Positions 1-6,214 of a stretch of 11,474 nucleotides of DNA are shown here, piece after piece (the stretch's first letter is position 1; every line of letters begins with the position of its first letter). Source of the DNA: CALJUZ01 sp003387805 (lineage in GTDB: Bacteria > Bacillota > Limnochordia > Limnochordales > ZCTH02-B6). The notes under the pieces were generated by a model. It saw nothing but the letters and a program-made list of their open reading frames with translations, was not told the DNA's origin and ran no database searches. Both the position numbers and the translations under genes were made by a program. The stretch lies in the NCBI GenBank assembly GCA_937975235.1, contig CALJUZ010000004.1:1-11474 (forward strand), in the 5' to 3' direction.

Positions 1-1151
1 GCAATATCATTAAGGAAATGGTCGGGGATCCGTCGGTTGCTTCCAAAACCGATGGCCGCCGGCGCAGGAACCGCCGCCGGCGCCGCCGCGGCCTCCGGCG
101 CGGGCATGTTCAGGATTTCGGATACGGTCACAAACTCGAAGCCCTGGGCCTGCAATTCCGGCAGCATTTCCACCAGCGCCCGGTACGTCCGGGGCCGCAC
201 GTGGCCGATGCCCACCGCCGCACCCCGCTGGCGCGCCAGGTCGGCCAGCCGCCGCAGCTGGGCCCGGATGGCCTCCTCGTCGTCCTCATGGTCGAGAAAC
301 ACCTGGTTGACCGCGTAGGGCACCGCCATCTCCCGGGCCACGGCCGGGCCCACCGTCGCCGCGGTGGTAAAACTGTCCACGAAAAACTTCTGCTCCTCGC
401 GCAGCACGCCCAGCACCGCCCGCATCACCCGCGGCTCCATGGTGGCCCGGGAGCCCATGTGGTTGTTCATGCCGACGTTGCCGGGCACCGCCGCCAGCGC
501 CGCGCCCACCGCTTCGGCGATGGCCTCGTCGTCCATGGCGACGTACACGCCGCCGGGGCCCAGCTCGATGTCGGGATTCAGCGGCTCCATGGGCAGGTGC
601 ACGATGACCTCGTGGCCCGCGGCCCGCGCCCGCTGCGCGTGCTCCTCGGACAGCGGCAAAAACGGAATGACGGCCACGGTCAGCTTTTCGGGAAATTGCA
701 GGAACGCCTCGGCCGCGGCCCAGTCGTAGCCCCAGTCGTCGATGACGATGGCGATGCGGGGCCGCGGGGGCGCGCCGTCCGCTGCGCGAGGGTCCGCCGT
801 CCCGCCGGGCGGCGGCGGCACGGCATCGCCGGGCCCGTCCCCGTCCGGTGCCCCGCCGTCCGGCGGCGCTGCCTCCGGAGCGTCGCCGTCGGGCGGCGCC
901 TCATCCGGCGTCCCCGTGCCGGGGCCCGGCGGCACGCCGGGGTCCAGCCGTTCCTCCCCCGGCCCGGCGCCCTCCAGCGCCGCCACGGGCGCGCCCGCGT
1001 CGGGCCCCCGGTGCTCGGCCACCGCCTGCTGGCGGGCCCAGTACGCGAAGTACCCGCCCGCCGCGCCGATGGCCGCCGCCAGCAGCAGGAAAAGGACAAA
1101 GGCGGGCCAGCTTAATTGGATCGAATGTTTCGGATTCGAATGATGCGACAT
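1..1151 (-). CDS. Divergent polysaccharide deacetylase (YibQ/PF04748 family), membrane-anchored, 3' end outside window
   Basis: This frame is open from an ATG at 1151 to the left edge, giving 383 codons without a stop, so the C-terminus is missing. A hydrophobic segment at about residues 15–35 should anchor the protein in the membrane. A Pro/Gly/Asp/Ala-rich linker of about 90 residues follows (about 48–131). The catalytic-fold domain then shows the family motifs: IAIVIDDWG (about 133–141, with D138/D139), HEVIVHLPMEP (H180, H185), GMNNHMGS (H231), FFVDS (D259) and GIGHVRP (H317). PF04748 is a NodB-like fold linked to extracellular wall or polysaccharide processing; the exact substrate is unknown. 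After about residue 348 an Ala/Pro linker leads into an unidentified C-terminal extension. The start has a good ribosome site, with GGAGG 8 nt upstream. It lies 48 nt after the PDZ gene and is probably the third gene of the ctpA operon. The family is clear; the biochemical role is not. Confidence 0.9.
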   Translation of the reverse strand, partial: MSHHSNPKHSIQLSWPAFVLFLLLAAAIGAAGGYFAYWARQQAVAEHRGPDAGAPVAALEGAGPGEERLDPGVPPGPGTGTPDEAPPDGDAPEAAPPDGGAPDGDGPGDAVPPPPGGTADPRAADGAPPRPRIAIVIDDWGYDWAAAEAFLQFPEKLTVAVIPFLPLSEEHAQRARAAGHEVIVHLPMEPLNPDIELGPGGVYVAMDDEAIAEAVGAALAAVPGNVGMNNHMGSRATMEPRVMRAVLGVLREEQKFFVDSFTTAATVGPAVAREMAVPYAVNQVFLDHEDDEEAIRAQLRRLADLARQRGAAVGIGHVRPRTYRALVEMLPELQAQGFEFVTVSEILNMPAPEAAAAPAAVPAPAAIGFGSNRRIPDHFLNDI

Positions 1152-1159
1152 CGCGCCGC

Positions 1160-1164
1160 CCTCC
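1160..1164 (-). promoter_or_regulatory. Ribosome binding site of the deacetylase gene
   Basis: GGAGG lies within GGGGAGGG, 8 nt before the ATG at 1151. It fixes that start and shows the gene is translated independently, although it lies only 48 nt downstream of the preceding stop. No promoter or terminator is visible in the 48-nt gap (1152–1199). Confidence 0.7.
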
Positions 1165-1199
1165 CCGCCCGGGCGCAGGGGCCGCCGCCGGCGGCCGCC

Positions 1200-2537
1200 T
1201 CAGCGAGAGCCCCGGCCCGCCCACAGCCGGGCCAGCCGCCGCCCGAACCGCCGCAGCACCAAGCCGTACCCGCCGTCATCCAGCGCCATGAAACCCGGGT
1301 CCGTAGGCTCCGGCGCCAAGATGACGCCGAAGGGCGGAATTTTGCCGGGATAGTGCACCGTGCGCTCTTCGCCCGTGTGGAGGCTGCTCACCACCACCCG
1401 CACGTCCACGGCCCACGGCGTCAGCACGTCCTGCAGCTCCTGCCGGCTGCGCACGGGAAACCCGTTGATGGAGACGATGACGTCGCCGCGCCGCAGGCCC
1501 ATCTCGGCCGCGGGCGTTCCGGGAATCACGCCCAGCACCACGGCGCCCCGGGCCGCATCGTAAAACGGCCGGCCCTTTTCTTCCTCCCGGCGCCCCAAGT
1601 AGATGACCAGCTCATGGCCCAGCGGTGAAAACAACGCGGCCAGCCACTGCCACACCGCGGCCGGAATGCCCGCGAAACCCGTGGTCCGGCCCGGGCCGCC
1701 CGCCGCGCCGAACCCCGCGCCGCCCGCCAGCGCCAGCGCCATCAGCACCACGCTGTAGCCGAACAGCAGCCCGGCCGTGCGACGCGCCTTGGTGCGGGGA
1801 TCCCGGGTGATGGCGATGTCGCCATAGCCCAGCGCGGCCACCACCGGAAACAGCACGTACACGTACGTCATGCCGGGCGGCGGCGGCGCCTGCGGCTTGA
1901 TCAGCGGCCACCAGCCGGGCATGGGCAGCGTCAGGTCCGCCAGCATGTCCTGCCCGATCATGAACGCGACCAGGGCGATGAACGGCATGGGCCAAAACTT
2001 TTGCATGGTGAAGCCGCCCACCACCCGCCCGTCGGGCCGCCGCACGTACACCGGCGTCGCGCCCGTGGGCCCGTGCAGCAGGATGAGCAGCGACTCCACC
2101 AAATGCAGCACCGCGACCAGCGCCATAATGGCCGGCACGCTCAGCCCGGGCCAGCCGAAGAGCAGGTGCGTGACGGACAAAATGCCGCCGGCGTACGCGA
2201 AACAGATGAAGCGCGGGTGCACCATCATCAGCGCGATGGCCAGAAGCCACAGGTAGCCGATGCCCGCGTCCATCAGCGAAATGCCGAGAAACACGAACAA
2301 GAAGGTGGCCAGCAGGCCCCCGAGAAAGCCGGCCCCCAGGGCCGCCAGCGTGTTGCGCAGCGGATCGCTCAAGGGCACGCCGAACACGCGCTGCTCGATG
2401 CCGGCCATGCGCCGGTACTGCATGAACACCAGCAGCAGCACCACCGAAACGATGAGGAGCCGCTCGCTTTGCTGTATGTAAAGCGGGAAGGATTCGATGA
2501 TGAGCCGTCCGATTTCACGCCACGGAAACAACGCCAT
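1200..2537 (-). CDS. Polytopic membrane protein with C-terminal PDZ domain, MinJ-like
   Basis: The protein has 445 residues. The N-terminal three quarters contain about seven or eight hydrophobic segments (roughly 26–41, 64–87, 93–125, 133–155, 183–200, 224–238, 255–272). A HGPTG motif (155–159) and a SPLGHELVIYLGRREE stretch (304–319) follow the pattern of Bacillota PDZ membrane proteins. A PDZ domain occupies about 325–410, with the carboxylate-loop region near GVIPGTPAAEMGLRRGD (336–352). The topology and the position directly after ctpA match B. subtilis MinJ, which links DivIVA to MinCD and follows ctpB. MinJ function is inferred, not shown: it could equally be a scaffold or adaptor for CtpA. 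Only 4 nt separate the ctpA stop from the ATG at 2537. The sole Shine-Dalgarno, AGGAG, ends 1 nt before that ATG but 7 nt before an in-frame TTG at 2531, so translation may really begin at 2531 (443 residues). Confidence 0.87.
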   Translation of the reverse strand: MALFPWREIGRLIIESFPLYIQQSERLLIVSVVLLLVFMQYRRMAGIEQRVFGVPLSDPLRNTLAALGAGFLGGLLATFLFVFLGISLMDAGIGYLWLLAIALMMVHPRFICFAYAGGILSVTHLLFGWPGLSVPAIMALVAVLHLVESLLILLHGPTGATPVYVRRPDGRVVGGFTMQKFWPMPFIALVAFMIGQDMLADLTLPMPGWWPLIKPQAPPPPGMTYVYVLFPVVAALGYGDIAITRDPRTKARRTAGLLFGYSVVLMALALAGGAGFGAAGGPGRTTGFAGIPAAVWQWLAALFSPLGHELVIYLGRREEEKGRPFYDAARGAVVLGVIPGTPAAEMGLRRGDVIVSINGFPVRSRQELQDVLTPWAVDVRVVVSSLHTGEERTVHYPGKIPPFGVILAPEPTDPGFMALDDGGYGLVLRRFGRRLARLWAGRGSR

Positions 2538-2538
2538 G

Positions 2539-2543
2539 CTCCT
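2539..2543 (-). promoter_or_regulatory. Ribosome binding site overlapping the ctpA stop codon
   Basis: AGGAG overlaps the TAG stop of ctpA (2544–2542), which suggests translational coupling between protease and PDZ protein. Its spacing is 1 nt to the ATG at 2537 but 7 nt to the TTG at 2531. The TTG is therefore the better-spaced start. Confidence 0.55.
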
Positions 2544-3804
2544 AAGCGGCCGGCCGCAGCCTGCCGCCCATCAGTTCAGACAAAACCTCCAGCGCCCGCC
2601 GGAGCTGCACGTCCTCCAGATTCACGCCTTCGTCCGCGCCGCGTTCGTAGAGCAGATCCTGCTGCTCCTCGGGCAGCTCGACGACGTAGTCCGGCGTAAT
2701 GCCGATGCCGTGGATGAAATGGCCGCCCGCGGTCTCGTAGTGGGCCGTCGTCAGCGCCAGGCCCGCGCCGCCCCGCAAAGGCACCACGGTCTGCACCGAA
2801 CCTTTGCCGAAGGTGGTGGTGCCCACCAGCACGGCCACGTCGTTGTCCCGCAGCGCTCCCGCCAAAATTTCCGAAGCGCTGGCCGAGTATTCGTTCACCA
2901 GGACCACCATGGGCATGGACGGGAACGTCCCCTCGGGCTGCGCCACGTACGTCCGCCGCTGATTGTCCGAAGACACCACGTGCACGATGGGGCCCCGCTC
3001 GATGAACCGGTCCGCCAGTTCCAGCGCCGTGGAGAGCAAGCCGCCGCCGTTGTTGCGCAGATCCAGGACCAGCCCCTGCACGCCCGCGGCCTGCAGCTTG
3101 TCGAGGGCCTGGTTCATCTGCGGCATCGTCTTTTCGTTGAAGTTGCTCAGCAAAATGTAGCCCACCGGGCCCCGCAGACCCGGCATGTCCTCGGGCGCGA
3201 TGACTTCCGCCCGCTCCACGCTGGGCACCTCGATGGTCTCCCGGATGACGGCCACCTCCAGCATCTCCTCGCCCCGCTGGATGGTCAGCACCACCGGCTC
3301 GCCCTCCGGGCCCCGCATCATGGACACGGCTTCCTCCAGCGACATGTTTTCGGTGGACTGGCCGTCGATCATGCGAATGAGGTCCCCGCTGCGCAGGCCG
3401 GCCCGGAACCCGGGCGTGCCGCTGATGGGCGAGATGATGGTCAGCCGCTCGTTGCGGATGCCCACCATGATGCCGATGCCGCCGAACTGGCCGTGCAACG
3501 AGTCTTCCTGCATGCGGGTGAACGCCGCCCGGTCCATGTAGCGGGTGTAGCCGTCTTCCAGCACTTCCCGCAGCATGCCGTTGATGGTGCCCGTCTGCAA
3601 ATAGGCCCGCACCAGCGAAAACGTGTCCACTTTTTCGACGTGGTGGGCCCGCACCAGCGCGATGACCTCCAGCGCCGAGCGCAGGCCCTCGTTTTCGCCG
3701 GATCCGGTCTCGGCGCGGCCGGGCTGCTGGGCCAGCATCGCGGCGCCTGCCACCGCGAGCAATAGCACGGCTACGAGCGAAATGCGGATGAACCGTCGCT
3801 GCAA
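2542..3804 (-). CDS. ctpA: Carboxyl-terminal processing protease (S41 family), CtpA/CtpB-like
   Basis: The protein has 420 residues, a normal length for bacterial CtpA/CtpB. An N-terminal hydrophobic segment (about 7–27) acts as signal peptide or anchor, placing it outside the membrane. A capping region follows, then a PDZ domain (about 103–190; GIGIMVG at 109–115 and PGFRAGLRSGDLI at 131–143) and the S41 catalytic core. The core shows VGYILLSNF (214–222), LVLDLRNNGGG (245–255), the nucleophile Ser309 in YSASASE, and Lys334 and Gln338 in TFGKGSVQ. The 25-residue Ser–Lys spacing matches Prc and CtpB, so the enzyme should be active. The family trims or degrades extracytoplasmic proteins from their C-termini; CtpB cleaves SpoIVFA during sporulation. 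The start is a TTG preceded by AGGTGA with 6 nt spacing. It opens the ctpA–PDZ–deacetylase unit behind its own predicted promoter. Confidence 0.95.
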   Translation of the reverse strand: MQRRFIRISLVAVLLLAVAGAAMLAQQPGRAETGSGENEGLRSALEVIALVRAHHVEKVDTFSLVRAYLQTGTINGMLREVLEDGYTRYMDRAAFTRMQEDSLHGQFGGIGIMVGIRNERLTIISPISGTPGFRAGLRSGDLIRMIDGQSTENMSLEEAVSMMRGPEGEPVVLTIQRGEEMLEVAVIRETIEVPSVERAEVIAPEDMPGLRGPVGYILLSNFNEKTMPQMNQALDKLQAAGVQGLVLDLRNNGGGLLSTALELADRFIERGPIVHVVSSDNQRRTYVAQPEGTFPSMPMVVLVNEYSASASEILAGALRDNDVAVLVGTTTFGKGSVQTVVPLRGGAGLALTTAHYETAGGHFIHGIGITPDYVVELPEEQQDLLYERGADEGVNLEDVQLRRALEVLSELMGGRLRPAA

Positions 3805-4013
3805 GATTGATCACCTGTCCTCACGGGGCAAGCTGGTCACGCGGCCGCGCCGGGGCGGACGGCGCCGGCCGTCACGGCTGCTGCGATTCGTTGTGGCTCG
3901 CCGGGCCTCCCTCGGCCTCGTCATGTGGAAGCCGCCCCTGTCGAGGCCCCCCGGGGCGGGCGCAGAAGCCCGGCCCTACGTTCCGCCGATGCGATGCCAC
4001 AATTCATTTATGC
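3805..4013 (-). other. Long presumed 5' leader of ctpA
   Basis: There is no gene here with family support. If transcription begins about 7 nt after the −10 at 4020–4025, the leader is about 209 nt. It contains two GC-rich inverted repeats: CCGCCCC/GGGGCGG (3932–3938 with 3953–3959) and GACGGC/GCCGTC (3858–3863 with 3868–3873, 4-nt loop). Neither is followed by a T-tract, so they are not intrinsic terminators. No known riboswitch could be recognised by eye. A 28-codon ATG frame begins near 4008 but has no ribosome site and a composition like the surrounding DNA. Confidence 0.4.
3811..3816 (-). promoter_or_regulatory. Ribosome binding site of ctpA, selecting a TTG start
   Basis: AGGTGA matches the 3' part of the 16S anti-Shine-Dalgarno pairing partner and lies 6 nt before the TTG at 3804. 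No ATG or GTG in frame nearby competes, so a TTG start is well supported. Confidence 0.7.
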
Positions 4014-4019
4014 TACGCC

Positions 4020-4028
4020 ATTATAGCA
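4020..4028 (-). promoter_or_regulatory. Extended −10 promoter for the ctpA unit
   Basis: On the minus strand the sequence reads TGCTATAAT: a perfect TATAAT box (4020–4025) with the TG of an extended −10 element. It lies in one of the few AT-rich patches of the window. The −35 is weak; the nearest candidate is TTGGAC at 4045–4050 with a 19-nt spacer, in keeping with an extended −10 promoter. The box overlaps the TAA stop of the upstream glycosyltransferase gene, separating that cassette from the ctpA operon. SigA-type recognition is inferred. Confidence 0.6.
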
Positions 4029-4860
4029 AATTCCTTCGCACGGCGTCCAAGAGAACCAGGGCCGCAAAGCGCGGCAGAGCCAGCATGCGGCCGAAGCGCC
4101 GGGGCTCCCGCAGCAGGCGGTAAAACCACTCCAGGCCCAGCGACCGCATCCAGGCCGGCGCCCGCCGGGCCAGGCCCGCCAAAACGTCCAGCGAGCCCCC
4201 GACGCCTATGGCCACCGGCACGTTCCACGTCCCGCGGTGCCGGGCGATGAACAGCTCCTGGCGCGGCGCCCCCAGCGCGACGAAGAGAATGTCGGGCCCG
4301 GCCTTGATGACCTGACGGACCACGGCCGGCTCTTCCTCGGCGGAAAAATAGCCGTGGTGCGTGCCCACGACCCGGAGCCCGGGGAACTTGCGCCGCGCCG
4401 CCGCGGCGGCGTCCTCGGCCACGCCCCGGGCCGCGCCGAGGAAAAACACGGTCCAGCCCCGGCGGGCCGCGGCCTCCAGCAGCGCCTCGGTCAGCTCGAT
4501 GCCCGGCACCCGCTCCGGCACCGGCCGCCGCAGCAGCCGCGACGCCCAGACTACGCCGATGCCGTCGGGCAGCACCAGGGTCGCCCGCCGCAACACCTCC
4601 GCGAACTCGGGATGGCGCCGGGCTTCCATAATAATCTCCGGGTTGGCCGTGACCACGTGGGCTCCGCCCGGGGGCTGCGCGGAAAGAGGCTGCGCAGTCG
4701 CCGTGGCGGTTCCGGCCGACGGCCCGGCAGTCCCTTGCGCATCGGTGAGCCGGGCTTGCACAATCAAGTCTGCGATGCGCCGGCGCGCCTCGGCCAACGT
4801 CACCGCGTCGATTTCAACACCCAGGATGGAAACCCGCTGCGGGGACTGGTCCGTGTTCAT
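4021..4860 (-). CDS. tagA: WecG/TagA/CpsF family glycosyltransferase
   Basis: The protein has 279 residues (family usually about 240–260). The N-terminal SILGVEIDAVTL (11–22) is followed by VVTANPEIIMEA (69–80) with the conserved Thr71, then LPDGIGVVWASRLL (97–110) carrying Asp99, which corresponds to the essential Asp of TagA. GWTVFFLGA (135–143), LFVALGAPRQE (192–202), GVGGSLDVLAG (219–229) and the C-terminal RRAPAWMRSLGLEWFYRL follow the family order. TagA transfers N-acetylmannosamine onto lipid-linked GlcNAc at the inner membrane face to form the linkage disaccharide of wall polymers; the exact sugar here is not known. An Ala/Thr/Gly-rich insertion (about 40–66) is not typical. The ATG at 4860 is 28 nt after the csaB stop. 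GGAGG lies 13 nt upstream, a long spacing. It probably ends the transcript with csaB. The symbol indicates the family; orthology to B. subtilis tagA is not proven. Confidence 0.9.
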   Translation of the reverse strand: MNTDQSPQRVSILGVEIDAVTLAEARRRIADLIVQARLTDAQGTAGPSAGTATATAQPLSAQPPGGAHVVTANPEIIMEARRHPEFAEVLRRATLVLPDGIGVVWASRLLRRPVPERVPGIELTEALLEAAARRGWTVFFLGAARGVAEDAAAAARRKFPGLRVVGTHHGYFSAEEEPAVVRQVIKAGPDILFVALGAPRQELFIARHRGTWNVPVAIGVGGSLDVLAGLARRAPAWMRSLGLEWFYRLLREPRRFGRMLALPRFAALVLLDAVRRNLL

Positions 4861-4888
4861 CGAATCGCCCGCGCCTCCAACGTACCTC

Positions 4889-6214
4889 TCAATTGCTCAA
4901 GGCGAGCCCGTTCCTGCCCGGGAAACCCGCCCGGCCCAGGGCCCGGACAGCCGTCAGCCGGGCCCGGGCGGCCAGTTCGGGCACGGCATCGTGCAGTCGT
5001 TTCACCTGATTCGTGCGGTTCCGCCACGCACGCTCCAGCACCGATCCCAAAGTGTGCGCCGCGGCCGCCTCGGCGCCGATGAGGCACGACTCCCGCGGGA
5101 GGCCGAGCTCGTCCACGTGCGCGGCCACTTTGGGGTCGTCGGACAGGGCGACAAACGGCGTCCCGGCACACGCAGCGAGAATGAGGCCGTGGAGCCGCAT
5201 GGTGATGCACAGATCGAGCCGGGAAAACCGGTGTATCCACTCCACCGCGCCGGCCGTTGGGGCGCCCACCCGTCCGGACGCCCGGCTTTCGCCCACCGGC
5301 GGCCCGTCCGCCGCCCTAAACAAGTCCTCCGGCTCTACGACCCTTGAAGCCGCACCGCGCGCGGCCAGCTTCCGGCGCAGGCCTTCGAGCACCGGACCGT
5401 CGGCGGCGGGATGCAGCGGCAGCGGCACCACGTAGGCGTCCCACTCGTCCAGGCGAAGCCGCAGGGCCGCGGCCAGGGCGTCCAGCACCCGGTTCGTCGC
5501 GGCGTCTCCGTCCGGCCCGGGAACAGGCCGCAGACACAACCCGATGAGCCGGCCGCCTTGGGGGCCCAGGGCGTCGCCTCTTCGGCCTGCCGAAACGGCC
5601 GGGCCGCCCGAGGCTGCCGGGCCGGCCGGCGCGCCGCCGGAAGCCGCGGCGCCGGCAGCCGCCGGGTCGGGCGACGCCGCAGCGGTCGCGACGGGCTCCG
5701 GGGCCCCCGGCGCCAAAGCGAAAACAGGATCCGCCGTGATCGTAACGGCGGCGGGATCGACGCCGAGCTCCAGGAGCATCTCGTACGACAGCCGGTCGCG
5801 CACCGTCACCTCGGCGGCGCCGTTCAGGGCCCGGGCGGCCAGCCGCCGCAGCCAAGGGCGGCGCAGCGGTCCGATGCCTTGGGCGTAGACAAACACCGGG
5901 ACGCCCATCCACCGCGCCAGGCGCATCAATCCGGCGTAGTACGGGACGCTGCGCCAGCTGGTGGCGTCCTGCAGCAGGCTGCCGCCGCCGCTGATGAACA
6001 GGTCGGCGCCGCGCAGCGCCCCCAGCACGGACGGGAGATGCATCCGGGGCACGGCTTCGACACCGCAGCGAGCCGCCGTGGCCGCCGGGTCGGCCGAGAG
6101 CACCACCAGCCGGGCCCCCGGCGCCAGCGCCCGCAAGTCCCGCACCATCGCTTCCAGGATGGCTTCGTCGCCGGCGTTGCCGAACCCGTAGTAGCCGGAA
6201 ATGACGATCTTCAC
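4889..6214 (-). CDS. csaB: Polysaccharide pyruvyl transferase CsaB
   Basis: The protein has 441 residues from a GTG at 6214. It starts directly with VKIVISGYYGFGNAGDEAIL (1–20), the diagnostic CsaB N-terminus. It continues with LFISGGGSLLQD (72–83), FVYAQGIGPL (108–117), TVRDRLSYEML (137–147) and the catalytic-region motif RLHG (340–343). CsaB transfers pyruvate from phosphoenolpyruvate to secondary cell wall polysaccharide, giving the ketal bound by SLH domains of S-layer proteins. The frame stays open upstream to 6601, but that part is a shadow of the preceding gene. The GTG is chosen because the conserved N-terminus begins there and it overlaps the preceding stop by 4 nt (GTGA). The protein is longer than usual because of an Ala/Gly/Pro-rich insertion at about 170–221 between the two halves of the fold, plus a smaller one near 302–324. 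Its presence predicts SLH-domain surface proteins elsewhere in the genome. Confidence 0.93.
   Translation of the reverse strand: MKIVISGYYGFGNAGDEAILEAMVRDLRALAPGARLVVLSADPAATAARCGVEAVPRMHLPSVLGALRGADLFISGGGSLLQDATSWRSVPYYAGLMRLARWMGVPVFVYAQGIGPLRRPWLRRLAARALNGAAEVTVRDRLSYEMLLELGVDPAAVTITADPVFALAPGAPEPVATAAASPDPAAAGAAASGGAPAGPAASGGPAVSAGRRGDALGPQGGRLIGLCLRPVPGPDGDAATNRVLDALAAALRLRLDEWDAYVVPLPLHPAADGPVLEGLRRKLAARGAASRVVEPEDLFRAADGPPVGESRASGRVGAPTAGAVEWIHRFSRLDLCITMRLHGLILAACAGTPFVALSDDPKVAAHVDELGLPRESCLIGAEAAAAHTLGSVLERAWRNRTNQVKRLHDAVPELAARARLTAVRALGRAGFPGRNGLALSN

Noticed and set aside
18..1115. A 365-codon plus-strand open frame
   Set aside because: It is antisense to the deacetylase, whose opposite frame has clear family motifs. 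The translation is low-complexity Arg/His/Gly.
1121..1139. Inverted repeat TCGAAT/ATTCGA as a binding site
   Set aside because: It lies within the first codons of the deacetylase, is only 6 bp per arm, and has no promoter elements around it.
2497..3765. A 422-codon plus-strand open frame opposite ctpA
   Set aside because: It is a mirror frame of ctpA and has no ribosome site or recognisable domain.
3858..3959. Intrinsic terminators from the GC-rich hairpins in the ctpA leader
   Set aside because: Neither stem is followed by a run of T on either strand, and such stems arise readily in DNA this rich in G+C.
3925..4010. A 28-codon leader-peptide frame before ctpA
   Set aside because: No ribosome site precedes its ATG and the composition matches the surrounding non-coding DNA.
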